64,000 bases of DNA from Panagrolaimus kolymaensis (GCA_028622995.1 JAJQJQ010000024.1:1-64000), one strand, 5' to 3'. Shown: positions 48,743 through 62,207, counted from the first letter of the stretch. The notes: generated by a model from the sequence alone, not told the origin. Translations and numbers: made by a program.

Positions 48743-50655
48743 TCATCTTTTGAATGTAAAGTGTTTGGAGTCAGCGCTACCTTCTTCATCTTTTAAAAGT
48801 GGTGTTGAAGGAATTGGAGTTGCACGAACTTCATCATCATTTTCTTCATCACAGTCAGCAGTAGGAACAATTTTTGATTTAGTTTGTTCATCATATTCAC
48901 ATGGTTTGAGTTGCATAAAAGTAAGTTCCAGACGATCATCAACTTGTACAACAGCAGCATAATTACATAAATCTTCATGGTATCTTGCAGCTGAGAAAAC
49001 AGTAACCAATTGACGATTTGCAAAAAAAGCATAACCAAATTCCACAACTTGATGAGCCCGAATAACCATATCAATTCCAAGTTGTTTTGTTTTCGAATGA
49101 ACAGCATCTTCACCAAATACATGAGAAACAGCGCGAATTTTATTTGGTTGAAAACCTTTGACACCAGATTCAGGATCAGCCCAGAGTAAATCTTGTGCAA
49201 TGCCACGAGCAACTGTTAAAGGACGTTTGATTTTCCGTATATCATCAAGATGATTGAGTTCAGGAGATAATCCACCATGCATACATAATATTTTTCCTTC
49301 GACGATGGCAGCTAATGGCATTTCTGAGAAAATTTCATTGAAATGATCATAAAGTTGTTTGGATTCAAGAATTGAGCGATATCTTGTTCGAATTTCTGCG
49401 TGAAAACCATAAACGCTAAAATTACATTAGTTAAGAAAATTTCATCCAAAGTAAAAATAAAAACTTACCGATTGATATTTGGTAATTCGTGATTTCCTCG
49501 AAGTAAAAAGATATGTTTAGGAAATTGAATTTGGCAAGCAAGAAGTAACACGATGACTTCCAACGAATGTCTTCCACGATCAACATAATCTCCCAGGAAC
49601 AGATAACGAGACTTGAATGGCATACCACATGACTAAAAACAAAATAATTAATGATAAAAACTTATATTAAAAAACGAACGTTAAATATTCGCATCAGATC
49701 GGTGTATTGACCACTGAAAAAACACAACATATAATTAAAGACAATTTATCTAAAAGAAACAAACACACTGAATATCTCCACAAATATTTACAGGTGCACG
49801 AACTTCAATGAGAGTATCTTTCTTTTCCAAAGAAACTTTTGCCAAATCCAAAAGTTGATGAAGTTCCCATAATTCATATTCCATTCGAACAGAACCAGCA
49901 AGCAAATGTTTTCGAATAAGTTCTTTGATTATTAACTGAAGAAAAACAAATTATGTACAAAGTGTTAAAAACGCAACAAATAAACCTTTTTTGGAGTTTC
50001 CTTCTTGCTTGCGGATTCTTTTTTACTATTTGATATGTTGACATCAGTTTTAGGTTTTGAATCTTTTCCACTTTTAGGTAAATCAGAGGTAGCAGCAGCA
50101 GATGTTGAAGCTGGTGTTAAATTTGGTGATGGAGCTTTAAGAGGCGGCGTTGAAGTTGAAGAAGCAGCAGCAGGACCAGATGAAGCTTTTATCTCTTTCT
50201 TTGAACCATCAACCTAAAATATTTAGAAAGTAAAAGACAAAACTTTATGTATTAAACTTACTTTAGGTGAAGCAACATCTTTCTTTGGTGTTTCTTTTGA
50301 TCCAGGAACTTTAGCTTTTGCACTTTTGTTTTCTTCTATTTCGTTTGAAGCTTTTCCACCAGCAGCACCAGCATGAGGAGGTTTATTATTATTGTTATTG
50401 TTCCAATCTTCAGGCATTTTTTCTTTTTGAAATTTGTTGTTTGTTCAATGCACCAACGACGACGTCGACGACCACCACCGCTACAATCAAAAAATGATGA
50501 GTGAAAAAAAAGAATGATGAAAAATTGAGGCGATGAATTTGAAAGGTTTGCAATCGAATGTGATGCAAATTTTTAGGGTTCAATTTGAAAAGTTAAAAGC
50601 AAATTTCTCGCTGAGAAAAAGCTTGTGAAAAAAGGTTTCATTTTTGAATTCGGTG
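48662..50655 (-). repeat. PP1-like segmental duplication, copy 1
   Basis: Homologous to 51024-52985, including about 80 bp past the stop codon and about 240 bp upstream of the start codon (TTTGCAATCGAATGTGATGC shared). Confidence 0.85.
48743..50417 (-). CDS. PP1-like Ser/Thr phosphatase with disordered N-terminal extension, copy 1
   Basis: Six exons (50417-50262, 50213-49986, 49935-49769, 49713-49680, 49632-49469, 49415-48743), 473 residues. Residues 1-128 are low complexity (six Asn in a row, many Lys, Ser, Ala, Pro). The phosphatase core keeps the metal and catalytic motifs GDIHGQ (181-186), GDYVDRG (209-215) and RGNHE (240-244), [11 protein letters not shown] and an [13 protein letters not shown] block in which the usual Gly of RGH is Ala. 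The PP1 FSAPNYCGEFDN loop reads [12 protein letters not shown]: Tyr kept, Cys273-equivalent changed to His. It therefore looks catalytically competent with altered toxin/inhibitor contacts. The C-terminus is acidic with TP sites. Nematodes have many such lineage-specific PP1s, often male-germline expressed. Confidence 0.88.
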
Positions 50656-51086
50656 GAGGCTTTTTCTGTTTGGATAACATAATCAAATTTTTAAAGTCAT
50701 ACTGCAATTTTTTCATTACTAGTTTTTTATTTTTCAACTATTGAAAAAGGTAGTTTGTTATTTCCTTTTGTTTTTTATGGTGCATTATTAATTGATTAAA
50801 CAATAGAGGCAAAGCGAGAGACCTTCGACCCATCAGAAAATGTGCCTGTTTCATATATTATTTTTCATTGAAGGTGATAATGCAAAGCTCTTAGTAAAAT
50901 AAAGTTTTAAATCAGCTTCATATCACCTCTGTAAGATACGATCCTATTATATGTCACCAAATAATAAAACTAATTCATTGTAATAAACGAGTTGTGTTAC
51001 TTTTAGAAAAACGCAAAATTGGTTAAAAAAAATCTCTTTATTCAATATTTTGTTAGTAAATGAAATATACGTTATTACAGTAATAA
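50418..51086. other. Intergenic region between PP1-like genes
   Basis: Left part (to about 50655) is the duplicated upstream flank of copy 1, right part (from about 51024) the duplicated 3' flank of copy 2. No other gene. Confidence 0.5.
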
Positions 51087-52985
51087 TTATTTATCAGCAA
51101 CTTCATTTTTTGAATTTGATCCTGTCTTTGAAGTTGCAGCAGCAGCTTGAGTATCATCATCATTTTCTTCATCATTATCAGCCGTGTCAGGAATTTTCTC
51201 TTTCATTAGTTGATGATGATCAAATTCATTTGGTTTGAGTTGCATAAAAGTAAGTTCAAGACTTGCATCAACTTGTACAACAGCAGCATAATTGCATATT
51301 TCTTCATGGTATCTTGCAGCAGAGAAAACAGTAACCAATTGACGATTTGCAAAAAATTCATAACCAAATTCAGCGACTTGATGACCACGAATAACCATAT
51401 CAATTCCAAGTTGTTTTGTTTTTGAATGAACTGCATCTTCACCAAATACATAAGAAACGGCGCGAATTTTATTAGGTTGGAAACCTTTGACAAAAGGATC
51501 AGGATCAGCCCATAGTAAGTCTTGTGCAAGGCCAACAGGAGTAGTTACTGGACGTTTGATTTTCCGTATATCATCAAGATGATTGAGTTCAGGAGATAAT
51601 CCACCATGCATACATAATATTTTTCCTTCGACGATGGCAGCTAATGGCATTTCGGAGAAAATTTGATTGAAATGATCATAAAGTTGTTTGGATTCAAGAA
51701 TTGAGCGATATCTTGTTCGAATTTCTGCATGAAAACCATAAACTCTAAAAAAGCATCAACGTGAAAATCGTCATAGAACAAAGAAAGAAAAGCTACCGAT
51801 TGATATTTGGTAATTCGTGATTTCCTCGAAGTAAAAATATGTGTTTTGGGAATTGAATTTGGCAAGCAAGCAGTAACACGATGACTTCCAATGAATGTCT
51901 TCCACGATCAACGTAATCTCCCAGGAACAGATAACGAGATTTGAATGGCATACCACATGACTAAAAACCAAACAAAAATTATCCAAAGCACTCATAAACA
52001 AAACTAACATAAAATATTCGCATCAAATCACTATATTGCCCACTGAAAACTTAAGATAAAATAAGAAATACTACAGCAACAACAAACATACTGAATATCT
52101 CCACAAATATTTATTGGTGCTCGAACTTCAATGAGTGTTTCTTTCTTTTGCATTGATATTTTTGCCAAATCCAATAGTTGGTGAAGTTCCCATAATTCAT
52201 ATTCCATTCGAACAGAACCAGCAAGCAAATGTTTTCGAATAAGTTCTTTGATTATTAACTGAAATATCATATATGCATGTATATAATGAGAATATCAAAG
52301 ATAAAAATAACCTTTTTTGGTGCTTCCTTCTTGCTTGTGAGTTCTTTTTTACTTTTTGATGATTTGTTGCTTTCTTTTTTCGACTTCTCACTTTTAGGTG
52401 TATCAGGAGTATTAGTGGCAGCAGAAGCTTTCGGAGGTGGTGTTGTTAAACTTGCAGCATGAGTAGCTTTTGGAGGTGGTGTTGATGTACCAGTAGCAGC
52501 AGCAGGACCAGATGAAGCTCTTGTCACTTTCTTTGAACCATCAATCTATAAATTCATACATAGGCATAGGAAATATTAAAAATGAAGAAGACTTACTTTA
52601 GGTGCAGCAACATCTTTCTTTAGTGTTTCTTTTGATCCAGGAACTTTAGCTTTTGCACTTTTGTTTTCTTCTTTTTCGTTTGAAGCTTTTCCACCAGCAG
52701 CACCAGCATGAGAAGGTTTATTATTATTGTTATTGTTCAAATCTTCAGGCATTTTTTCTTTTTGAAATTTGTTATTTGTTCAATTCACCAACGACTTCGA
52801 CGACGACCACCGCTTTAATCAAAAAATGATGAACGAAAAGAAAAATAATGAAAGCGTCGAGACTTTCTTGAATTTGAAAGGTTTGCAATCGAATGTGATG
52901 CAAATTTTGGGATTGCAAAGTAAAATGCAAAGATTTTTTCTCATGAATCTAGCTTGTGAAAAAAGGTGTATGGTTTTTGAATGGC
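51024..52985 (-). repeat. PP1-like segmental duplication, copy 2
   Basis: Partner of 48662-50655, same orientation; head-to-tail tandem. Confidence 0.85.
51087..52752 (-). CDS. PP1-like Ser/Thr phosphatase with disordered N-terminal extension, copy 2
   Basis: Six exons (52752-52597, 52545-52312, 52258-52092, 52042-52009, 51960-51797, 51744-51087), 470 residues, intron positions identical to copy 1. All metal-site motifs are kept ([28 protein letters not shown]) and, unlike copy 1, the RGH motif is intact ([15 protein letters not shown]). The PP1 SAPNYCGE loop reads SAARYHEE. The N-terminal extension has the same first 52 residues with few changes but a more diverged second exon (runs of Lys/Ser, PPPKA repeats), and the C-terminal tails differ entirely, so the core is under stronger constraint than the tails. 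Confidence 0.88.
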
Positions 52986-55900
52986 TAAAGCTTTTTTTGG
53001 ATATCATAGTTGCAAAATTGTAAGTAAATAAAATGTTTGGACATTTTTTATGAACATCAATCATACTGCATTTTAGTTAAATTTTTCTAATCCACAAAAG
53101 AATTAATTTATTCATCTTTTTTTTTTGTTACAAAAATGACACATGTTGTTATTATCTTAACGATCATTTTGATATATCCCATTTTTTTGTTTTTGCTTGT
53201 GGCCGCGTAATTTTATGTGCCACATGTTTAGTAGTTGGTGGTGGTGGTGCTTGAAAATGTAACATAAAAAAGCATAAAAATAAAACAATAAAAGTGAACG
53301 TTTACGAGCCACAAGGGCATGTAACAGCAAACCTGGAAAAAAACTAAAACAATTTTAAAAACAAAAATGTTTGAAATTTTTCTTTTTCCTTTTCTGTAAT
53401 CTTTGACTTTTATTCAGCCATATTTTTTAATCCAATCTTTGCTTTCAGGATTTTTTGATTCCTTTTTTGCAAAGTTTATCATAGACTTTTCTATTTTCAG
53501 AACTTTACTAAAGCGTAAAGAAAAATCTTTTTTGTTTTTACCGTTCCTTATTTTTGCAGAAGAAATTTTTTCCCCGTATTTTCCACTTCTTTGCACTTTA
53601 TTTATTTATATTTTTTTCTCTCGCATGAAAACTTTTTTAATCCTAAAATCAAATCAAATAAAACCCTTTCCTTTTTGGGTTTTTCTTCTATCTCGCGATC
53701 TTGAATACGACGACGACCACCAACTATAAATAAGTTGAAAGTCAATCAAGTAAAAAAAATATAATAAATGACTTGATTTATCTTTTTTTGTTTGTTTATT
53801 TTGCTTTAAAATAAGATTTGTCTTTTGAGAAATTTTTTTCACACCTCGTTTTTTTATTTTTTTTGAAAACTAATACTATCACCATCGATAAGAAGATTTA
53901 GTGAAATAAAACTTTTGCTCCGATTTTGATTATTGTAAATCGAAGGCATATTTATCCTTATTATTAATTATTATTTAGAGTAAGGCATGTTTTATGCGGG
54001 TTTGAATCTGATTATAGTATACCTTCGATTAAGAACTATGCTTTCTATTAATTTTTTGATTTTAATAATGAGAATAAAACCACCGTATTTCCTTGTTGTT
54101 TTTTAACGGGATTTACATTATTATTTTATAATCACAATGGAAAAAAAGCCAAAGCTAATCCAATCATTAATTTTTTTTGATTCATAATAAATTTATTTCA
54201 ACAACATCATTAGCTAACTAAACGATTTGCTTGTTAATTGATACCAATTTATCAAACTCAAACAGGCTTAAAGTAAATTGTACATATTTCTTCTTTTTTT
54301 AGTATATAAATTTATTTAAAGACCCATGTGGTTGTTTATAGCTGCTTGCCGCCTTACTTCTCGCATTCCTCTTTTTCCCACTTTTTTTATTTTAAAGAAG
54401 CAGTTTATAAAAACATTTGTTCGTTCCTTCGTTCACTTTTTAATTGAAACTTAACACTTTTGTTGTTTTTTCTTTCTCCTTTGGCCGCTAATTCTTTTTT
54501 TGGAGGAATATATTCATTTGTCAAAATGCCATCTTCCTTCCTTTTTTATATTTGAGAATGGTGAAGAAATTTGTCTCTCATTCTCGTTGATTTGAAGGAA
54601 TTTGGAAGGAAGAAAATAAGGAGTGAGAAGATAGAGGTGACAAAAATAAACTAAAAAAACTTTGCAAAATTGGCACCACCGGAACAAAGACACCATCACC
54701 ATCAATTGGTATATGCGAGAAAAATAATGGCAGCTCCTTCAACAAAAAATATATACATATTTATAATTTCTTTAAAGCTTTATATTCCTTCAAAAATGAA
54801 AAAAAGCTTTATTTCTTTTTTGCTTGTGGCAATGAATGAAAAAAAAAATGGAACAGCAGCAGCTGGTTCTACCGCCTTGCTAGCTAACGAATGAGTGACC
54901 AATGGACCTTTATTTTTTATTTATTGAACAGCCACAACCCAAGCTCATAAAAAAGCTGCTAAGAAATGGATGAAAAATGCCTTTAATTTTTTCTTATTTT
55001 ATTTTTTTATGTATTTTGTATACGAAAAAATTAAAGTTCCTGAATTTGCGTGTTTGTCACCCATTGTAGCTTACATCAACAAAAAAGAAATGCGGGCTTT
55101 TTTAATCAAAAAAACTTTCTGCAGTTTTAGTTTTTTTATTTTGCTTTTTGAAGCTTCGACAAAGTTGGATGAATTTAAATTTGATTACTTTTTTAGAATA
55201 ATTATTTTTAAAGTTTTATGTTTGATTTTTAATTGGCAACACTTTGTTTGGTCTTTGAAATGAAAGGGAAAAAATTCGAAAGGTCAAAAGCGTTTGATTT
55301 CATTTAAAAAAAAAGAAATGAAAAAAACTTTTTTGCAAAACAAAATTACTTTTTTTGCATTTTAGAAGGAACCCGAGTTACATTAAACTCAATACAATCA
55401 ATTTTTTATTTTTGTTACTGGGAGTTTTAAAAGAAAGTCTTTTAACTAAATTTATTTAAAAAATTCTTCTAGAATTTTGATACTGTAATTTGTGGTTTTC
55501 TTTAATTTCTCCTACTTCCTGGTCCTTCCTTGCCTTTCTCATCATAAAAAAAAATCTCGCGGCTTTTGGTTCAAACATCCATGTATGTATTTATTTATTC
55601 ATAAAAAGCTAATTTTATTAGTTACGTCAATGTTTCATTTTTTTATTCCATAAAATAAACTATAAGAAAATAATAGGTTTTTAATAGGCTCTTACATTTA
55701 AGCTTTTTTCAATTCTTTCAAGAAACATTTCCCAAGTTTATAAACCAGACGTTTATTATTTTTTCTTTAAAAAAATTTTTTCTCGGCATTTCGGTTCAAT
55801 GATTGTCTGATGAATGCCGTTAAACCCTCTCCTAGTTTTTTTTTTTGAAAGTGTTTCGAAGTAGATTAAGATTGACGCCTTTATTTTGAAGAAATTTTTG

Positions 55901-58900
55901 AGGGATAATGATGTTTGATATTTTATATTGTTTGGTCAGGTTTATGTTAAAACTTGTTTAAATAGAAAAAAATTAAAAAACATATATGTCATAATTTTCT
56001 GGAAATTTCTTTCCTTTAGTCCTTCGGTTGCTTGTTGTTAGCTTTTTTGATTTTTATAAAAAGCTGCCGATAACTTTTGTTTTGTTTTTTTTTTCATTTG
56101 TGCCTTTTTTCATTTCCTTTTTTTAGCACTTTTTTTCAATAGTAAAAGATTAAATCAAATCAAAGTCAATCTGCGTCTTTAACAGCGCTTCAATAAACAA
56201 ATAAAAGAAGAAAAAAATTCGAGCACTATTTCTTCTCGCCATTTTTGGATTGTTGGCTTTTTATTTCATGGGAGAGAGACGAGCATTCATGAATCAAGGA
56301 AGAGAAGGAATAAGTCAATTGCGCAAAAAAAAAAAAGCAGCCATAATTCAAGACTTTTCTGCTTTCTTGTGCGCGAGAAAAATGTCGAGTATTTTTATTT
56401 TATATTTCTTTGCTTTTTCAATGACCTTGTCTTTCAAGAAATCTCGATTGAGATTTATTTGATTTTCAAATATGGATGAATGGCATTTTTTTTGAGTGGC
56501 CGACCAATTTTGTCATTTTTTCTAGGAGAAAAATCTAAGGACATTGACTTTGGTTATTTGGCATTGTCGATCGTCCATTTCCCCCCATAAATGAATATAC
56601 TATTTTTTCTTGACCATTGCTTTAAATCCTTCAAAAGCTAACTTTCCAAAACTAACAAGTCATTTTTTTGAACAAAGTCAAGCTTGCTACTTAAAAATTT
56701 AAAACAAATGGGGGAAAACGCAATTTGTTCGATTTTGGCTTTTCCGGATGGAATTTCAAAAAAAAAGCGTTCGTGTTGCTGCTTCTCCTTATTTCCTTTT
56801 TAAAATAACTTTAAGTCGTTTAAACAAAAAAGGGGAAGAAGTAATAGTAGCCATTACTTCGAGCAAAAAAATGGTAATATAAAATTTTTAAAACAAAAAA
56901 ATTCATTTCTTTTTTTAAACAAAATTTAGAAAACATTTTATAGGATAAAAATTTTGAGTTATGGTATAGCCAATAATGACTAAAATGGTGATTAATAAAT
57001 AAAATAAGCAAGACACAATATTTTTAAAGATTTACAAAAAAATAAATGTCAAATATATTTGTTTTTTTTATGTTTGTTCATTCAATTTTCCCACGAGCAC
57101 TTTTTTACGTTTTGTATTTATAATGTTTGTAAACACCTTTATTCCTTTTCTTTTACAAATTTTACCGCAGCAATAGAAAAAAAAACATATATTCATTTTT
57201 CTTTGATGTTTTATTTTTTATTTTCATCTCGTTGTCGGCAACTTTTTTGTTTTATTTAATCTAAACTAAATACAAATAAATGCATTTATTTATTTTTTTG
57301 CTTTTAATTTTTCTCGTTGTTTTTTGTGTTTGAATTGTATCACTTTCATTTTTGTCTTTTTTGTTTCTGAAGAAGGATGCCACGGCGGCGTTTTTTTTTT
57401 TGAAAGCTTCCACCTTCCTCGATATCGCTAGCTTTTTTAAAAACGAAACATGTTTCTTGAAAAAAGAATTTTTTTCATGTTTCTTTAGATTTATTTATCG
57501 TCGTAACCTCATCTTCTTTTCTACTATTTTATTTTTCACGGTCATTGGGATTTCTTATGTGAAAAATCTCAATTTTCGAATTTTTACTTCTTCAAAGTGC
57601 CTTCAATAATATACATGAAACAGCGTTTATCCTATTTTCGCGCTCATCTCAAGTTTCACACTTTTTTTTAATTCTTTTTCTTTTCCGCCTCATCCAACAC
57701 TTTCATTTATTTCCTTTCATTCTTTTTCCAAAATTTTTTTTTATTGGAAGTGCTTTTTGAGTTTATCTTCTTCCATCTATTCTCTTTTTTTGTCTTCGAA
57801 GTGTCTTTTCTTTTCCATAAAATTTTTTGTTTTGTTTTTGGTCGTTGTGGTTCCAAAATTATGCAAATTTTTATTGATGGCAGCAGCCATTCACTCACTT
57901 TTTAAAAAATGGCAACGGAGGAGATGCTCGAGTAAAAACAAAGTCAGACATTTACTTTTTGTGGAAGGAAAAAAAGAATAAGGAAGGAACAAAGCTCTAA
58001 TCTCCATTTTCATTTTTTTGGCTATAAATTATTCAACTTTTTTGTTTAATCTCTTTAGGGTAACGTACATATATAAAATAAAATGGGAAAAGGCTTTTAA
58101 ATATATTACTGTTTTTTTGTCTTCAAGAGGCCTTTGTGGAAAAGAAATCAAAAGATGTTTTTTGAATGGGTAATCGCTACCGTAAAAGAATAACTTAATG
58201 TGAAAGCTTTAAATGAGATTTTTTGCTTAAATTTATTCCTACCATTGTTGGTAGTTAGTTGGACTTTTTATTTAGGATACTTGATTCAGAAAGTCTTAGA
58301 AATAAGTCTATTCTTATAACCGATTTTTTTATTTCTGACGATTCAGGAATTGTCTCCTTTAAAACTTAAAGAAAAAAAGCCTCGGCTTATTATCATTTTT
58401 GTTTAGCTTTTTTATTCTTAATTTATTAAACTAACAACTACGAAAAGACTTAATAAAAACACATAAAAATGTGGAATTTTTTTTAAAATAAGGTCGATGA
58501 ATCCGATCGTTCATGAACTGAGAAAATATGACAACCATGGTACGATGAGAAAATAAAATCATCATATTTTGAAACCCTTTTTTCCTATTTCTCCATGGAT
58601 TTGTATTGAACCGAACCACATTTTTCATTTAAAAAAAATTTTTGATACTTTTTTCTTTTTTCAAATTTTAAAAATGCATGTTTTTTTGTTTCTTCTTTTT
58701 TTCGGTTGAACAAATTTTTTGTACTTTTCTTACTTCATTTTTTTTGTTCTTCTTCTTGTGGATGGCTAATAATGGCACTTTAAAAATTTTTTTCACCGCC
58801 ATCATCGGCGTTTTTTTTATATAAACAAAAAAAATATTAGAGGCTTTGTTTTTAGTTTTTACAATTGTTGTTGTTCCACTTTTATATTTGTCTTTTTTGT

Positions 58901-60503
58901 GGATTTGAATTTTGCAAAGGCATATTTTTTGTTGTTGCTTTTTTTGTTTGTTAATTCCTTTTACATTTGCTTTGTTACTATATTTGTATGTTTATTATAC
59001 GGTAGGTCAAAGCTCAAAAAAGTCTATGTTTATTTGTTTCTTCTATTCTTGACTGAATTAGTATGAATGTCAGAGAAGATTCTTTTTTTTTAACTTCCGT
59101 TATTTTGTCCACAATTTTATGCTTTTTGCAAACTTGACCTTTTTCTCTTAAATTATACTCAATCTTTAATTTAAAGCTATGATACCCAACTTTCGGTATT
59201 TCATTTGAATTTTTGTTCCTAAAGAAATCGATCGATATTTTAATGATTCAATGATGATTTTCTGTAATTATAGACTTAAGGATATTAGGAAATAGCAAAT
59301 GATGATGATTCATTCACTCCTTTCATTATGCGTTATTTTTGGGATAATATCAAAAGTGTGGTTTAGTCATTTCGAAAGCTTTTGAGTGATTTGTTATATC
59401 CTTAATATCATCTCGACAAATTTATTTATATATCAACAACGGTGATATCTTGTTTGAAATCAAGCCTCTTGATTTAGGTTTTTTTTTTATTTTCACCTCC
59501 AGGAAGTTAAAAAGTGAGACGTTGCTTATATTTAACTTGTTTATGTATGCCCATCTTTCGATTCATTCTTGCCAAGTTGGTGATGAATTATTTTGTTTCG
59601 CAATGTCTTTTGAGACTATTTTCTCACGATGCATCAACCATTTTTTATTTTTGCTGACGTCGAAGGAGGAACAAACTCAAGAGTCACACAGCTTCTTTTT
59701 TTTTTATCAGCATTAAATTTAGAAACCATTGGTCTTGGTCGCTTGCTTTTTGGTGACAGACAATGTTTTAACAATAAACAAACAAAGAATGAGTCAATCT
59801 TGGTCAAAAAGCAAAAAAGAAAAAAATTATTTTATCAACTAAAAAGAATAGTTTTTTCGACGAATAGCGTGACGACTTCAGCTTCATGGCTTGCTTTTAA
59901 CCGAAAGCTAAAGTTGAAGAAAATTTTACTAAAGTTATTCAAAAGTTTATTTTAATCCATGGTTAATTCCATTTTTAGAAACTCACTGTAATTTGAGATT
60001 TAAAAATTTTTTTTTGTGAAAAATATTTGTTTTGAAATACACTTTTTTGTTTACCTTTTACGGGTGTTGCTGTTGTTACTATTGCTGATAAGCTTTCTTC
60101 TTACGTCTAATATTTTTAACGAGAAAAAAAACATCTTCATTATAAATAATATTGTTTTCTGGAAATAAATTGTTTTCTTTCTTTTCCCTTTTTTTTATAT
60201 CTAGCTCTCGATGAAGGCAAAGGCGATGATGACAATTGGGTGCTTTTTATCCATGCCTTTCAACCTTATTCTAGCATTAGCATTTCCGCGTCGTTTTTTT
60301 CTTCCCTTTTGTTTTTTGAATAGAATTTATCGTGTTCGTGTTTACTTTATTATTATTAATTTTATTATCCCCCACAATCAAAATTAATTTTTCTTTTTGG
60401 GGACATTACTTCCATTTTCGAGACTATTATAAAAAGAAACAAAAAAAATTTTTAGACTCCACAAATTTTAATTCTTTCCAAAAAAAAACACAGAAACAAA
60501 ATA
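52753..60503. other. Gene desert
   Basis: Nearly 8 kb with no supported gene. Begins with the duplicated PP1 upstream flank (to about 52985). Rich in T homopolymers; open frames such as 59450-59716 and 59629-59955 have no family features. A 9-bp inverted repeat (AATCGAAGG at 53939, CCTTCGATT at 54022) encloses about 74 nt. Confidence 0.5.
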
Positions 60504-62074
60504 ATGACGCCAAATCCTGGTTGTATTACCGCTTCTCGTTCATTAGCAGATATTCGAGCCGAACAAGCTGTTAATCTTGATCGACTTCGTGAACGTTTAA
60601 TTACAATTGATGTTCGAGATTTAGTTCCTTTTCTTGTTGGTCGTCAAGTTCTTAGAACTAATGAAATGTCAGCAGTTTATTCATTTGTAAGTTTTTTTAA
60701 ATTATAATAGGAATCAAAAAAATGTATTTAAACTTATACACAAATATTATAATTACACCCTGTTGGACAACATCGTCTAGTTGGAGTTGTATGACAATCA
60801 AAATCAGTGATGCACCAATTAGTTGGCTTTTGTAAATTACAATTTATTCCCATCAATCGTGAAGGAGGACAAAAACGATATTTTGGTGCGCAACATAATG
60901 AAGGTGCTTTCGTTAATGTGCTTTTACAAAGCTGAAAATTTTTATTGAGAAATAAGTTAAAGGAATTTGGGCGAAACTCACTAATTTTGATTCACAAAAA
61001 ACATCCGCTTCACAATCGGTAACTTCACCACGACATAGAGGACCTAAAAAGCCCATTTCTATTTTTTTGATATTTCAGAAATCTAAATTTTTAGCATAAA
61101 AATCAGTTTGAGTTTTAGGGAATAAAGAAACTAGTTAATAACGCCGCTACCATATTTCCAACAAAATTGAGGTCAAATAAAAAATAATAATAAAAAACTC
61201 ACGCAATTGCCAAAATTCTGGTTTCACGGAGCTTAAACTCACTCCATTAGACGTTGACCATTTATTAGCTGGTTTAACTCTCCCCCAAAATCGCCTGCTT
61301 CCAAATTTACTCCTTCTTTCATTTCCTTGAATAGCCAAAAATCTTAGAATTCGAAAATATTCAAATGTTGTAAACGAATTCGTTAACCCCAAAAATATAA
61401 TTAAAACAAAGCAAAACAATTTTTTAAATTTCATTACAATAAAAAAATTTTAAATTTTATAAGCATGACATAAATTTTGAGGATGCAGAAGAAGAAGAAA
61501 AAGGATGGAAACTTTTTTTTACTAACATGAATTTTGCGGGAGTAAAAAGTTCTTCCAAAAAAAGAAGAAGAGGGATATTTGATCTTTACTGAACATACAA
61601 AATAAAAAGAAAAGAAAAAGAAAAGGGTATCCGAGATTGACCGATCGCTAACAAACAAACAAGCAAACAAAAAAAGAAGGAGGAAAGTTTGTTTGCTCAA
61701 CGTTCAGGACATCATCATCATCGCAAAACATAATTTTTTTCTTTTGACGCGTGCTTCTTTTGTTCATTCAAAAAAGAGCTTTGAAAAAAAGGATAGGATG
61801 GATTTGAAAGTTCCTTAAAATTTAAAGATAGTAAATACATAGAATCAAAACATAAATTTAAGCATTTTAATAGAAAATCTTAACTTAAACCATAATGACA
61901 AACCATTGATTTCAGGAAAACACCCAAGAGCAACTTGACAAACTCATTGAAATCTTAAAAACTAAAAATCATTGGGTTGGACCTTTAACCGATGCATTAA
62001 TTAGAAATGGACATGGTTCAGTTGCAGAAGAATTAATGAAAATTTCAAGTTCTCGAACTCAAAAAGTTCTTTGA
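60504..62074 (+). CDS. CARD-only protein
   Basis: Two exons (60504-60686, 61916-62074) around an unusually long 1.2-kb intron, 113 residues. Helical pattern and landmarks of a death-fold caspase recruitment domain: LRERLITIDVRDLVPFLVG, a charged-polar helix after LRTNEM, a ENTQEQLDKLIEILK helix, and the CARD signature WVGPLTDALIRNGHGSVAEEL, with the GH-xx-(V/L)A motif near the end. CARDs mediate homotypic assembly in apoptosis and innate immunity; in C. elegans CED-3 and CED-4 carry them. Nothing besides the CARD is present, so a regulator or decoy of a CARD complex is possible (inference). A separate gene is nested antisense in the intron. AATAAA at 62208. Confidence 0.75.
60734..61434 (-). 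CDS. Secreted WAP four-disulphide-core protein, nested gene
   Basis: Three exons (61434-61203, 61043-60982, 60931-60734), 163 residues, wholly inside the intron of the CARD gene on the opposite strand. Signal peptide MKFKKLFCFVLIIFLGLTNS, a basic middle (RRSKFGSRRFWGRVK), then Cys-rich C-terminus. The last ~45 residues have eight Cys in WAP order: CPP, INC, NWC, DFDC, RCC, TGC, NIC. WAP proteins are secreted protease inhibitors or antimicrobials. A further six Cys upstream (CRGEVTDCEADVFC, LCK, LCC) could form a second, non-WAP module. Confidence 0.8.
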
Positions 62075-62207
62075 ATACCGTTAATCACCAATCCATCGAT
62101 CAACAAACACACCTTCTTATCATTTTTGTATTAACTCTATTACTTTTATCTTCTTTGTTTAACTTTAACAGTATTTAATAGAGAGAAATCATGTATGTAT
62201 AAAAACC

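Noticed and set aside
53939..54030. 9-bp inverted repeat with a B-box-like GGTTTGAATC inside, resembling a tRNA-like element
   Set aside because: No A box, no T arm pairing and no second similar copy; a 9-bp stem is expected by chance in 8 kb of AT-rich DNA.
54670..54894. 74-codon open frame with HHHH and Ala-rich end
   Set aside because: Isolated in non-coding DNA, no signal or domain, composition explained by local triplet runs.
59450..59955. Two overlapping open frames of about 90-108 codons
   Set aside because: Different frames over the same DNA, Phe/Lys/Leu-biased, no splice-site support.
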